Positions 16,147 to 24,685 of a stretch of DNA of 31,901 nucleotides are shown here, piece after piece. The notes under the pieces were generated by a model. That model saw only the letters and a program-made list of their open reading frames with translations. It searched no databases and was not told the DNA's origin. A program made the translations under genes and the position numbers. Location of the stretch: the NCBI GenBank assembly GCA_019117525.1, contig DWZO01000022.1, positions 1-31,901 of the forward strand, written 5' to 3'. Each line of letters begins with the position of its first letter. The first letter of the stretch is position 1. This DNA comes from Allocoprobacillus merdigallinarum. Its GTDB lineage: Bacteria > Bacillota_I > Bacilli_A > Erysipelotrichales > Coprobacillaceae.

Positions 16147-16647
16147 CTATAAATATTTGACATACCCTTCATCATGATAGAAGAAAGATTCTTCAAACTT
16201 TTGAAAATCAAGTTTTTTTAACAAATGTTTTGAACGCTGATTATCCTTATAAACATAACAAATCACTCTTTGAAAATGATACTGTTCTTTCATAAACATA
16301 CAAAAGGCTTCCACAATTTCACTTCCATAACCTTGAGACCAATAAATACTATCTATTGTATATCCCAAAACAAAAACCTTTTCATTAGCCACATCTACAA
16401 ATAAATCACCAATCATCTGATCATTTTCTTTTAAAATAATAGCTAGATGATAATTTGTTTTTGGTAGATTCAAATCTGTTAACTTTAAACATTGCTGAAT
16501 ACGTTTTGTTGCATCTTTTACTGAATACTTTTTCCATGATTGATAATAAGCGACTTCCTTTTTTTGACGATACTCACTCATACGCATAGCATCTGTAACT
16601 TCTAAACGTCTTAAGTATAATCTTGATGTTTCTAAAATCTTTTCCAT
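16147..16647 (-). CDS. GNAT family N-acetyltransferase (RimJ/RimL-like), 166 aa
   Basis: GNAT enzymes move an acetyl group from acetyl-CoA to an amine; RimJ/RimL-like members often act on protein N-termini. The start TSRLYLRRLEVTDAM is typical of this subfamily. The acetyl-CoA loop reads YWSQGYGSEIVEAF, and VYKDNQRSKHLLKKLDF matches the late family motif. It starts 4 nt after the prmC stop with only a weak ribosome binding site, so translation is probably coupled. No domain is missing. The substrate is unknown. Confidence 0.88.
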   Translation of the reverse strand: MEKILETSRLYLRRLEVTDAMRMSEYRQKKEVAYYQSWKKYSVKDATKRIQQCLKLTDLNLPKTNYHLAIILKENDQMIGDLFVDVANEKVFVLGYTIDSIYWSQGYGSEIVEAFCMFMKEQYHFQRVICYVYKDNQRSKHLLKKLDFQKFEESFFYHDEGYVKYL

Positions 16648-16651
16648 AATG

Positions 16652-17506
16652 TTAACTCAAATGATAATAAATAAACAACATGCGATCTTTTCCATTGATA
16701 TCCTTGATAATTTCATAAGGAATACCTGGAAAATACTGTTCTACTGCCTGTGACATGAGTTCTCTTTGATCAAATCCCATTTCAAAAGCAAGTAAAGCAC
16801 GGTCTTTTAAAACATGACGAACATCTTTAAAGATCTTTCGATAAAAATACAAACCATCATTTCCACCAAATAAAGCCACATGGGGTTCATTATCTTTCAC
16901 AACACTTTCAATCTCCTGATCTTGTGGAATATAAGGTGGATTGGATACAAATATATCAAACTTCTGTTGACGGTCTATCAATGGCTCTAACATATCCCCT
17001 TGATAAAAAGTCACTTGGGCATCTAATTCACTGGCATTCGCTTTAGCGACCTCTAATGCTTCTTCACTGATATCTGTTGCGACGACATTTAATTTTGGTT
17101 CTTCTAATGCCAAAGTAATCGCAATCGCTCCTGAACCCGTTCCTACATCACATAAATCAATAGATGAATAATCATCAAAATAATCATCAATTTTATAAAG
17201 AATATTTTCTACCAGTTCTTCTGTTTCATAACGTGGTATCAACACATTTTCATTGACTATAAAATCTCTAGAGAAAAAGTTTTCTTTTCCATTAATATAT
17301 TGAATAGGTTCCCCATTCATATATCTTTGCATACCATCCTGAAACTGTTTTAATAATTCTTCATCAACTTCTTCATCCATCATCAGATACAATTGATGAG
17401 GCTCTTTATGCGCCAAATGATAAAACAGAACTTTCGCAACATTACAGTCTTTATCTTTTTCATCAAGCATGGCTTCACTTTGACGAATCAGTTCTCTTAA
17501 AATCAT
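16652..17506 (-). CDS. prmC: Release factor glutamine methyltransferase
   Basis: PrmC methylates the glutamine of the GGQ motif in release factors RF1 and RF2, using S-adenosylmethionine, which makes termination efficient. The methyl-donor site VGTGSGAIA (121-129) and the substrate motif NPPYIP (189-194) are both intact, and the N-terminal helical domain contains GEPIQYINGKENFF, the family signature. The 284 aa length is usual. Its start overlaps the prfA stop by 4 nt (ATGA type), so it is translationally coupled to its own substrate gene, a common arrangement. Confidence 0.96.
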   Translation of the reverse strand: MILRELIRQSEAMLDEKDKDCNVAKVLFYHLAHKEPHQLYLMMDEEVDEELLKQFQDGMQRYMNGEPIQYINGKENFFSRDFIVNENVLIPRYETEELVENILYKIDDYFDDYSSIDLCDVGTGSGAIAITLALEEPKLNVVATDISEEALEVAKANASELDAQVTFYQGDMLEPLIDRQQKFDIFVSNPPYIPQDQEIESVVKDNEPHVALFGGNDGLYFYRKIFKDVRHVLKDRALLAFEMGFDQRELMSQAVEQYFPGIPYEIIKDINGKDRMLFIYYHLS

Positions 17507-18579
17507 TGTTCTTCTCCTAGAAGTTTCAATCTTTGATCTTCATTCATCAAAGCTTCAATAATATCATCCAGTTTCCCTTCCATAATACGGTCTAACTGCT
17601 GAATTGTTAATCCAATACGGTGATCAGTGACACGATTTTGTGGATAGTTATATGTTCTGATCTTTTCGCTACGATCTCCAGTTCCAATCTTACTACGACG
17701 TTCGCTGCCAATTGCTTCTTCCTGTTCACGTAATTTCATTTCATATAATTTTGTACGCATTGCACGCATTGCTTTATCTCTGTTGTCATGCTGACTACGT
17801 CCATCCTGAGAAGTTGTCACAACACCAGTAGGAATATGCGTAATACGTACTGCTGAATCTGTTTTATTGATATGCTGTCCTCCTGCACCTGATGCACGAT
17901 ATGTGTCAATTCTTAAATCAGATGGATTTAATTCAAAATCAACTTCTTCTGCTTCAGGCATCACAAGCACAGTCGCGGTAGAAGTATGCACACGTCCTTG
18001 TGTTTCTGTTTTAGGCACACGTTGTACACGATGTGAACCAGATTCAAACTTCAATTTTGAATAAACACCTTCCCCTTTAATCATAAAGGAAATCAAAGAA
18101 TAGCCCCCAGCTTCACTATCCTGTGCTTCCAAAACTTCAATCTTCCATCCCTGTGACTCTGCATATTTCACATACATTCTATACAAGTCACCAGCAAAGA
18201 TATTCCCTTCATCTCCACCAGCAGCTCCACGAATTTCAACAATAACATTTTTATTATCATTTGGATCTTTAGGAATTAATTCTAAATGAAGTTTTTCTTC
18301 TAATTGAGGTTTCTTTTCTTCTAATTCACTTAATTCCAGTTCAGCCATTTCCTTAATTTCTGGATCACTTTCTTTAAGTAATTCTTTGGCTTCTTCAATT
18401 CCATCTAAAACCTTTTTATATTCTTGATATAACTGATAAGCATTTTCCAGACTTGCCTGTTCCTTAGAGGCTTCTGTCATCTTTTGAACATCATTTGCAA
18501 TGCTTGGATCCATTAATATTTCATTTAATTCTTCATATCTTCTTGCGATTGTTTCCAATCTTTCCATCATATTATTCAT
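17503..18579 (-). CDS. prfA: Peptide chain release factor 1
   Basis: RF1 recognises UAA and UAG stop codons and triggers peptide release. The catalytic GGQ is at residues 233-235 (SGAGGQHINKTDSAVR), and the codon-recognition P-x-T motif of RF1 appears as PKT near 189-191, rather than the SPF of RF2. The coiled N-terminal domain and the closing RIGLTIQQLDRIMEG also fit. The 358 aa length is normal. TTGGAGGT lies before the ATG. It heads a prfA-prmC-acetyltransferase operon. Confidence 0.97.
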   Translation of the reverse strand: MNNMMERLETIARRYEELNEILMDPSIANDVQKMTEASKEQASLENAYQLYQEYKKVLDGIEEAKELLKESDPEIKEMAELELSELEEKKPQLEEKLHLELIPKDPNDNKNVIVEIRGAAGGDEGNIFAGDLYRMYVKYAESQGWKIEVLEAQDSEAGGYSLISFMIKGEGVYSKLKFESGSHRVQRVPKTETQGRVHTSTATVLVMPEAEEVDFELNPSDLRIDTYRASGAGGQHINKTDSAVRITHIPTGVVTTSQDGRSQHDNRDKAMRAMRTKLYEMKLREQEEAIGSERRSKIGTGDRSEKIRTYNYPQNRVTDHRIGLTIQQLDRIMEGKLDDIIEALMNEDQRLKLLGEEQ

Positions 18580-18602
18580 ACTCTAACCTCCAAACCGTTA
18601 CC

Positions 18603-18631
18603 ATTATAATATAAACATTTAAAATAAGCAA
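18603..18631 (-). promoter_or_regulatory. Promoter of prfA-prmC
   Basis: On the minus strand TTGCTT (18631-18626), a 17-nt spacer and a perfect TATAAT (18608-18603) lie about 24 nt before the prfA start. Confidence 0.6.
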
Positions 18632-18661
18632 AATAATCTTGTCATAATCTTTGTTTTTTCA

Positions 18662-18690
18662 TTGACACAGATAGATCATTTTTTTATACT
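18662..18690 (+). promoter_or_regulatory. Strong sigma-A promoter of the HAD phosphatase gene
   Basis: A perfect TTGACA (18662-18667), a 17-nt spacer and TATACT (18685-18690) precede a strong ribosome binding site and the start codon at 18715. Confidence 0.85.
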
Positions 18691-18714
18691 CAATATAAAG
18701 TGGAGGAATAAAAA

Positions 18715-19365
18715 ATGTTAAAAGCGGTTATTTTTGATATGGATGGATTAATGATTGATACAGAAAATGTCACTTATCAATGTTATAAAGATGTTTTAAA
18801 AACAATGAACTTAGAAATGACAAAAGCGTTTTATACAACTTTATTAGGGCGTACTATGGAAGCCACAAGACGTGCAATGTTTGATCAATATGGCGAAGAT
18901 TTTCCTATTGAAGAAGTTGCGAAAAAAGTACATCAGTTAATGGATGAACAATTTGCAAGAGAAGGTGTTCCATTAAAAGATGGTCTTGTGAAATTGTTGA
19001 CTTATTTAAAGGAACATCATTATAAAACAATGATTGCTACTTCAAGTCGTCGTGAAAGAGTCAATGCTTTATTAACTGATAATGGCATTCTCAATTATTT
19101 TGATGATGTGATCTGTGGTGATGAGGTCGAACACGGAAAACCTGCTCCCGATGTTTTCTTGAACGCTTGTCAAAAGTTAAATGTTCAGCCAAGTGAAGCA
19201 CTTGTCTTAGAAGATAGTGAAGCAGGTATACAAGCAGCCCATAACGCTCATATATCTGTGATTTGTATTCCAGATATGAAATACCCTGATGAAGATTATG
19301 CTAACAAAACAACTTGTATTCTTGATTCACTTCATCAAGTGATTGATTATATTGACAATTTATAA
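18715..19365 (+). CDS. HAD family phosphatase (beta-phosphoglucomutase-like), 216 aa
   Basis: This is a cytosolic HAD hydrolase that removes phosphate through an aspartyl intermediate. The nucleophile motif FDMDGLMIDTE carries D8 and the acid/base D10. The cap is of the small helical type; the second motif is ATSSRR, the lysine lies in HGKPAPD, and the acidic metal motif is VLEDSEAGIQAA. These match the phosphoglucomutase/sugar-phosphatase branch. GGAGGA lies 8 nt before the ATG. It is transcribed alone from a strong promoter and ends at its own terminator. A sugar phosphate is the likely substrate class, but which one is not determinable. Confidence 0.92.
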   Translation: MLKAVIFDMDGLMIDTENVTYQCYKDVLKTMNLEMTKAFYTTLLGRTMEATRRAMFDQYGEDFPIEEVAKKVHQLMDEQFAREGVPLKDGLVKLLTYLKEHHYKTMIATSSRRERVNALLTDNGILNYFDDVICGDEVEHGKPAPDVFLNACQKLNVQPSEALVLEDSEAGIQAAHNAHISVICIPDMKYPDEDYANKTTCILDSLHQVIDYIDNL

Positions 19366-19370
19366 ACATA

Positions 19371-19406
19371 AAAGATTATCAGCCTCAAAAACTGATAATC
19401 TTTTTT
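19371..19406. terminator. Bidirectional terminator
   Basis: AAAGATTATCAG (19371-19382) pairs perfectly with CTGATAATCTTT (19392-19403) around a 9-nt loop. T residues follow on the plus strand (to 19406) and TTTTATGTTT on the minus strand, so it can end both the HAD gene and the convergent GntR/ABC operon. Confidence 0.8.
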
Positions 19407-19525
19407 CATTGATCATTTTTTCTATTCTTTCGATTCTTTCTTTGACGATAAGCTCGAATAGCCTTATTTCTCGTCGGTATCCCAATCCCTAAAAGCAACA
19501 CAACCATAAGTATTGTAAAATCCAT
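19406..19525 (-). CDS. 39-aa membrane microprotein at the end of the GntR/ABC-2 operon
   Basis: A 40-codon frame from ATG 19525 to TGA 19406 encodes one hydrophobic helix (FTILMVVLLLGIGIP, residues 3-17) and a strongly basic, Arg/Lys/Asn-rich tail. TTAGGAGAAT lies just before the ATG. It follows the permease gene by 11 nt and its stop abuts the shared terminator, so it is a plausible last gene of the operon. It might be an accessory subunit of the exporter. I recognise no family. Confidence 0.65.
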   Translation of the reverse strand: MDFTILMVVLLLGIGIPTRNKAIRAYRQRKNRKNRKNDQ

Positions 19526-19536
19526 TGATGATTCTC

Positions 19537-20190
19537 CTAAAATTCTTTTTTATTCATAATAGATAGACTGACTTTTAAAGAAACCAACATAACCAAAAAT
19601 CCAATCATCAAAAGAATCATCATAAACATTACTGGACCTAAAGCATCAATAGCTAAAATCAATGGAAGAACATCAATATGAAAGATTTCCACTATTTTCA
19701 TCACCACAAATCCAATCACAACAAGGACACCTACACAAGCAATGAGAGCATATCTTCCTTTTTCTCCACCAAAACGCAGATGAACAGGTATCATCAATGA
19801 TTCTATGACAAGAAACATCGGTAAAATCACGAAAGCTCCAATCAACATATCTGAAGTCACAGGCTTCCCCTGAACAATAAGCATCAAACCACATATTATC
19901 ACTGATACTATCCAGGCTCCTGTTCCTAAAATCAATCCATAAACATACTTTTCTAAAACATAAGTTTTTCTAGAAAAAGGAAGTGTTAATAAGAATGGAT
20001 AACCATTATCAAATTCATCATAAGAAATCGTACTGACGGTAAATAATGATAAAATCAATGTTATAAAACCAATCATAAAAGTTGGATCTTGCGAACTGAT
20101 TGATATCAAACATGCCACAACAATAATAATGATAAAGAAATTCTTTTGCATTAACATCAATTTAAAATCTTTAATCAATAAACCTTTCAT
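19537..20190 (-). CDS. ABC-2 type transporter permease, 217 aa
   Basis: This is the membrane subunit of an ABC-2 exporter. The start MKGLLIKDFKLMLMQK and the early YDEFDNGYPFLLTLPFSRKTYVLEKY segment are hallmarks of the ABC2_membrane_5 group that is often paired with YtrA-type regulators. About six hydrophobic helices are visible (near 18-33, 37-54, 85-110, 115-135, 145-165 and 180-207). Its start overlaps the ATPase stop by 4 nt. In known YtrA-linked systems the cargo is often unclear or linked to cell-wall antibiotics; no cargo can be inferred here. Confidence 0.88.
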   Translation of the reverse strand: MKGLLIKDFKLMLMQKNFFIIIIVVACLISISSQDPTFMIGFITLILSLFTVSTISYDEFDNGYPFLLTLPFSRKTYVLEKYVYGLILGTGAWIVSVIICGLMLIVQGKPVTSDMLIGAFVILPMFLVIESLMIPVHLRFGGEKGRYALIACVGVLVVIGFVVMKIVEIFHIDVLPLILAIDALGPVMFMMILLMIGFLVMLVSLKVSLSIMNKKEF

Positions 20191-21032
20191 GATTTTTCAC
20201 CTCTAATCATCATTGTCATCACATCATCAATATGACTATTTTCTAATACAATATTAGGATAATTTTCTCTATAACATTGTTTTTGATGAGTCAAACAGCT
20301 ATAACCATAACTTTCCTTTTTGTATTTTAAGATATACGCCTTATCCAACTGTTCAAATTGTTGATCATCTACCTTTAATAAAGCATACTCACTTAATAAG
20401 ACATCCGTCTCTTCATGCATGATCACTTGACCATCATGAATCATATAGACATCATCACAGAGTGTTTCTAAATCACTGGAAATATGAGAACTGATTAAAA
20501 TAGCTCTTTGATCATCTTCTGCCATATAATCTCTCATCATATCAAGCAATTCATCTCTCGCAATCACATCTAGCCCCGCTGTTGGTTCATCCAAAATCAA
20601 CAGTTGAGCCTGATGACTCATCGCAACGATAATTTTCAATTTTGCTTTCATCCCTGTAGAAAATTCTTTGATTTTCTTATTTTTAGGCAATTCAAACTGA
20701 TTCACCATACGTAAGAAGAATGATTTATCAAATCGTTTATATAAATTCTCTAATATAGGAATAATATCTGATATTGTTAAATATCCACTAAAACCTGAAT
20801 CCGATAAAACAACACCTAATAACTGTTTATCCTCTTCATTCAAAGCAGATTGACCAAATATTTCAATTGATCCTCCATCACATTGAATTAATCCCAAGAT
20901 AGCTTTAAATGTTGTACTCTTTCCAGCTCCATTTTGTCCTATCAAGCCAGTGACATAACCTGGTTTGACTTCTAAAGAACAGTCTAATGAAAATGAAGCA
21001 TAATTCTTTTTTAAATGTTTTACCTTTAACAT
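20187..21032 (-). CDS. ABC transporter ATP-binding protein, 281 aa
   Basis: This is the ATPase subunit of the ABC-2 exporter. Walker A GQNGAGKST is at 32-40, the signature is a divergent EFSTGMKAKLKI, Walker B is LLILDEPTAGLD, and the switch His lies in ILISSHIS. The last 70 residues form the extra domain usual in drug-export ATPases of this size. A ribosome binding site (GGAGGG) lies in the end of the GntR gene, 2 nt upstream. The chain GntR-ATPase-permease-microprotein is tightly packed. Confidence 0.93.
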   Translation of the reverse strand: MLKVKHLKKNYASFSLDCSLEVKPGYVTGLIGQNGAGKSTTFKAILGLIQCDGGSIEIFGQSALNEEDKQLLGVVLSDSGFSGYLTISDIIPILENLYKRFDKSFFLRMVNQFELPKNKKIKEFSTGMKAKLKIIVAMSHQAQLLILDEPTAGLDVIARDELLDMMRDYMAEDDQRAILISSHISSDLETLCDDVYMIHDGQVIMHEETDVLLSEYALLKVDDQQFEQLDKAYILKYKKESYGYSCLTHQKQCYRENYPNIVLENSHIDDVMTMMIRGEKS

Positions 21033-21034
21033 AA

Positions 21035-21406
21035 TTAACCCTCCAGAATCATCTCAAATAAACTCTTTAATTCTTCATCACTGATTCCACATCTTCTACC
21101 TTTTTGAATGGCCATTTCCAAATCGGCTTCGATTTCCTTTTTTTGTTCTTCTAATAACAATTCACGATTATTCGCACTCACATATGTTCCTTTTCCATGA
21201 ACTGTCACTACAAACCCTTCTTCTTCCAAGTTATCGTACGCTTTCTTGACAGTCAGGGCACTTATTTTCAACTCTTTTGAGAGAGTACGAACAGATGGTA
21301 ACTGATCATTTTCTTTAAGTTTTCCTTTTCTTATCATTGTTTTGATTTGATCAACAACTTGTTCATATATAGGTGTCATTAAAGAATGATTAATAATAAT
21401 TTTCAT
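21035..21406 (-). CDS. GntR family regulator (YtrA subfamily), 123 aa
   Basis: This is a short GntR-type repressor. The winged-helix domain is nearly the whole protein: PIYEQVVDQIKTMIRKGKL, then QLPSVRTLSKELKIS, LTVKKAYDNLEEEG and a wing ending GKGTYVS. Only about 45 residues follow, which is typical of the YtrA branch that regulates linked ABC exporters. I start at ATG 21406, with AGGAGG 6 nt before it; the frame stays open to 21457 but that would include the promoter. It is the first gene of its operon and probably represses it through the repeat at 21430-21468. The inducer is unknown. Confidence 0.92.
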   Translation of the reverse strand: MKIIINHSLMTPIYEQVVDQIKTMIRKGKLKENDQLPSVRTLSKELKISALTVKKAYDNLEEEGFVVTVHGKGTYVSANNRELLLEEQKKEIEADLEMAIQKGRRCGISDEELKSLFEMILEG

Positions 21407-21428
21407 TTTCTCCCTCCTGTTCATAAAC

Positions 21429-21468
21429 AGTATATAACAGTACGAAACTGTTGTCAACTGTTATATAC
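21429..21468 (-). promoter_or_regulatory. Promoter and putative GntR operator of the ABC-2 operon
   Basis: On the minus strand a perfect TTGACA (21457-21452), a 17-nt spacer and TATACT (21434-21429) form a strong promoter. It is enclosed by a perfect 12-bp inverted repeat, GTATATAACAGT at 21430-21441 and ACTGTTATATAC at 21457-21468 (plus strand). A third half-site, ACTGTT at 21447-21452, pairs with AACAGT at 21436-21441. A regulator bound here would cover both promoter elements, fitting autorepression by the GntR protein encoded downstream. Confidence 0.82.
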
Positions 21469-21493
21469 AAAAAAAGAACTATCTTATAGTTCT
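21469..21493 (-). terminator. Terminator of the broken acetyltransferase gene
   Basis: On the minus strand AGAACTAT (21493-21486) pairs with ATAGTTCT (21482-21475) around a 3-nt loop, followed by seven T. It touches the GntR operator and shields that promoter from readthrough. Confidence 0.8.
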
Positions 21494-21911
21494 ATAAATT
21501 CTTTGTATAGTTATAATGCAACATCTCACAATCATTTTGTTCATAAAAGTGATGAGCTTGTTTTCTATAAGTCGATGTTGATAATTCAATCTGTTCTAAA
21601 CGCAATTCATTGGCCTTAGCTTCGATAGCCTGTAATAACTGTCCGCCAATTCTCTGACCTCGACTTTCTGGTAAAACAACCAGTTCAACAATTTCTCCTG
21701 TATCTTGATTATGATGTAAATAACGATGAATCTGAAAGCTTAAAAACCCTAATATTTTGTCTTATCGATAAACCAGATATACCACATCATTACTATTGAT
21801 TCCCTGGTGATAAGTTTGTTTAAAATGATCATAATCCAATTTTTGATTTTCTAATATACACATTAAGTCATAAATCTCATCACAATCTTCTAATCTTGCT
21901 TTTTCAATCAT
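21492..21911 (-). pseudogene. GNAT acetyltransferase interrupted by one in-frame TAA
   Basis: One frame of 140 codons runs from ATG 21911 to TAG 21492 and is broken only by TAA at 21762-21764 (codon 50). Before it lies MIEKARLEDCDEIYDLM and VVYLVYR; after it DKILGFLSFQIHRYL, the acetyl-CoA loop VVLPESRGQRIGGQLL, and a late HHFYEQNDCEM motif. Apart from the stop, it is a full-length GNAT protein, and GAGGG precedes the start. A one-base change (for example AAA or GAA to TAA) explains it. As written the product is 49 residues and cannot bind acetyl-CoA. Confidence 0.85.
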
Positions 21912-21951
21912 ATAAACCCTCTTTTCTCTATATTTTATTATATCATAGGTA

Positions 21952-21980
21952 TTGAACAGCTTTCGACAATATTATACAAT
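21952..21980 (+). promoter_or_regulatory. Promoter of the CapA-like gene
   Basis: TTGAAC (21952-21957), a 17-nt spacer and TACAAT (21975-21980) lie 15 nt before the start codon at 21996, leaving a very short leader. Confidence 0.6.
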
Positions 21981-21995
21981 CATTATGGTGATTTC

Positions 21996-23159
21996 ATGAA
22001 AAAAATAAAATTATTTGTTTGTTTGGTCCTTTTGCTTGTTGGATGTCAACCGCAACCACAAACACAACCTCAAAAAGAAGAAACAAAAAACACAGTAAGC
22101 TGTCATTTTATTGGTGATTTATTATATGAGAAGCCTTATTATGACTGGATCGAAGATGATAGCCAAGATAAAGGCTATTATAACTTGGTAAGACCTTATC
22201 TACAAAATGATGATTTATCCATTGCTAATCTGGAAACACCTATTGGTGGTAAAGAACTGAACATTTCTGGGACAGGCTATTCTTTTAATGCTTCTCGTGA
22301 AATTGGTAAACAGGTAGCATCGCTTGATTTAGAAGTCGTTTCAACTGCTAATAACCACGCTAATGATCGAGGAAATCAGGGCATTGATAATACCCTTGAT
22401 TTCTCAAAAGAAAAAGATATTTTAGCTGTGGGAACTTACTATAATCAAGATGATAGAGATCAAGGAAAATATATGACTATTCATGGAATAAAGTTTGGTT
22501 TTGTATCTTATACATATGCAACAAATCAAATTGTCAGTGATGAAAATCAAGCCAAAGTTGCTTTATTTAATCGTCCTAGTGACCGAAAAATGACACAGGC
22601 ATATAAAGATTTATTAACGAAAGAAGTGACTCAAACTAGAGAAAACTGTGATGTCTTGATTGCAATGATGCATTGGGGAAATGAATTTACATATGATATT
22701 TCAACTCAACAAGAAGAAGTATCTCAATTGCTTAGTGATTTAGGTGTTGATATTATTATTGGTAATCATTCTCATTGTTCACAGCCTATGGAATGGATCA
22801 ATAATAATCGCACTTTATGTATGTATTCTCTAGGAAATTTTGTAAGTGCAGACCCTATTGTCGATCGTACTCACCAGGAATTTAAAAATGCATATAATGT
22901 TTCAATGATGGTTTCACTTGACATTGTAGAAGAAAATAATCAAATTTCTATTCAAAACATTGACTATATCCCTGTTATCAATTACTATGATGAACATTTA
23001 CAAAACTTTAAACTTATTCCTTATGATCAATATACAACTCAATATGAAACATCACATTATCATTATCATAATGGTTTGACAAAAAAATGGATTCAACAAA
23101 CTTATCAACAACTCATTCCTCAATCCTTATCAGATCACGTATTGCAAAAGACTGCCTAA
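21996..23159 (+). CDS. CapA family (poly-gamma-glutamate capsule type) lipoprotein, 387 aa
   Basis: The N-terminus is a lipoprotein signal (KKIKLFVCLVLLLVGC), with the lipobox cysteine at residue 17, followed by a Gln/Pro linker, so the protein should sit on the outer face of the membrane. The rest is the CapA/PgsA-type metallophosphatase-like domain: FIGDLLYEKP, NLETPIGG, STANNHANDRG, MHWGNEF and GNHSHCSQP supply candidate metal ligands (D, N, H). CapA proteins take part in poly-gamma-glutamate synthesis or export, but no capBC genes are nearby, so the role here is open. It is transcribed alone and convergent with the glucosidase gene. Confidence 0.9.
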   Translation: MKKIKLFVCLVLLLVGCQPQPQTQPQKEETKNTVSCHFIGDLLYEKPYYDWIEDDSQDKGYYNLVRPYLQNDDLSIANLETPIGGKELNISGTGYSFNASREIGKQVASLDLEVVSTANNHANDRGNQGIDNTLDFSKEKDILAVGTYYNQDDRDQGKYMTIHGIKFGFVSYTYATNQIVSDENQAKVALFNRPSDRKMTQAYKDLLTKEVTQTRENCDVLIAMMHWGNEFTYDISTQQEEVSQLLSDLGVDIIIGNHSHCSQPMEWINNNRTLCMYSLGNFVSADPIVDRTHQEFKNAYNVSMMVSLDIVEENNQISIQNIDYIPVINYYDEHLQNFKLIPYDQYTTQYETSHYHYHNGLTKKWIQQTYQQLIPQSLSDHVLQKTA

Positions 23160-23170
23160 GCAGTCTTTTT
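23146..23170. terminator. Shared terminator of the CapA-like and glucosidase genes
   Basis: AAAAGACTGC (23146-23155) pairs with GCAGTCTTTT (23160-23169) around CTAA. It contains the stop codon of the CapA-like gene and touches the stop of the convergent gene, with T residues on the plus side and four T on the minus side. Confidence 0.75.
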
Positions 23171-24608
23171 AATCTAAATCTTCACCATTTGTTTCAATAA
23201 CTTTTTTATACCAATAGAAAGATTCTTTCTTACGACGAGAGAAATCTCCTGTTCCATCATCATATCTTTCAACAAAGATAAATCCATATCGTTTAGCCAT
23301 TTCACCAGTAGAAGCAGAAACCAAATCAATGCATCCCCAAGGTGTATAACCTCTTAAATCAACACCATCTAAAACAGCTTCATGCATTTGTTGGATATGA
23401 CTTCTTAAATAGTCTACACGATAATCATCACGAACTTTTCCATCTTCGTCAATCTTATCATATGCACCTAATCCATTTTCTACAACAAAGATTGGTTTTT
23501 GATAACGATCCCAGATTTCATTTAATGAATAACGAAGTCCAATTGGATCAATTTGCCATCCCCAGTCACTTGCTTTTAAGTATGGGTTTGGAACCCCACC
23601 TAAAATATTACCTTTACCAGTTCCTTTTGATTCGTCAGCAGTTTGGCAGTTTGACATATAATATGAACATGTATAGAAATCAACAGGTCCTGCCGCTAAA
23701 ATATCATCATCACCAGGTTCCATATGTACAGTAATATTGTTATCTTTGAAATATCTCTTGATATAGTTTGGATATTTTCCACGACATTGCACATCACTAC
23801 AGAACCAGTTCATTAAATGATTCTTTTGTTGATTAACAATTTCATCTTCTGGATGACATGTTAAAGCATAGCTTGTTGCCATAATTTGCATACATCCAAC
23901 TTGATTATTTGGATCAATTTCATGTGCCATTTTCACAGCTAAAGCACTTGCTAAAAATTGGTGATGTAATCCTTGGAAACGATTGTTTGGATTATCAACC
24001 TGATCCATAAAGTCCATAGCTTTGATTTCATTTAAAATTCCTTGTGATAAGAATCCACCCATTGGTGTTGTTGCACTATTGATTTCATTGAATGTCAACC
24101 AATATTTCACTTTACCTTTATAACGTGTAAAAATAGCTTTACAGAATCTTAAATAACAATCAATCATTCTACGATCTACCCATGAATTCCATTTCTTTGT
24201 CAGATTGAATGGAACTTCATAGTGAGAAATAGTAACCATAGGTTCAATTCCATATTTTAAGCATTCATCAATTAAGCTTTCATAAAATTTTAATCCTTCT
24301 TCATTTGGTTGTTCTTCATCACCATTTGGAAAGATTCTTGTCCATGCAATTGAAAAACGATACATTTTAAATCCCATTTCAGCAAATAATGCAATATCTT
24401 CTTTATATCTATGATAATGATCAATTGCATCATGACTAGGATAAAAAGTTCCTTCTTCTAAAACTGGTGTAATTCTTTTACTTGTTGTTGCTGTACCACC
24501 TGTACAGATATCTGGACAAGAAATACCTTTTCCACCTTCTTGCCATCCACCTTCTAATTGATTAGCAGCAGTTGCTCCACCCCAATAAAATCCACTTGGG
24601 AAACTCAT
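23169..24608 (-). CDS. 6-phospho-beta-glucosidase, glycoside hydrolase family 1
   Basis: This cytosolic enzyme cleaves phosphorylated beta-glucosides brought in by PTS transporters. The start FPSGFYWGGATAANQLEGGW, acid/base E175 (LTFNEIN) and nucleophile E377 (VVENGLG) are typical GH1. The late SASTGEMAKRYGFIFVERYDDGTG matches the 6-phosphate-binding segment (Ser, Lys, Tyr). I start at ATG 24608 (479 aa), since AAGGAGGA lies about 10 nt before it and a TATAAT at 24633-24638 would put the transcript start past the upstream ATG at 24632. No PTS gene or BglG antiterminator lies next to it, so its transporter is elsewhere. It is convergent with the CapA-like gene. Confidence 0.95.
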   Translation of the reverse strand: MSFPSGFYWGGATAANQLEGGWQEGGKGISCPDICTGGTATTSKRITPVLEEGTFYPSHDAIDHYHRYKEDIALFAEMGFKMYRFSIAWTRIFPNGDEEQPNEEGLKFYESLIDECLKYGIEPMVTISHYEVPFNLTKKWNSWVDRRMIDCYLRFCKAIFTRYKGKVKYWLTFNEINSATTPMGGFLSQGILNEIKAMDFMDQVDNPNNRFQGLHHQFLASALAVKMAHEIDPNNQVGCMQIMATSYALTCHPEDEIVNQQKNHLMNWFCSDVQCRGKYPNYIKRYFKDNNITVHMEPGDDDILAAGPVDFYTCSYYMSNCQTADESKGTGKGNILGGVPNPYLKASDWGWQIDPIGLRYSLNEIWDRYQKPIFVVENGLGAYDKIDEDGKVRDDYRVDYLRSHIQQMHEAVLDGVDLRGYTPWGCIDLVSASTGEMAKRYGFIFVERYDDGTGDFSRRKKESFYWYKKVIETNGEDLD

Positions 24609-24685
24609 ATCTTTCATTCCTCCTTTTTCCATATTATAATCAATATTCCCATTTTTTCATATTCATTTTCATAACTTGAAAGTCT

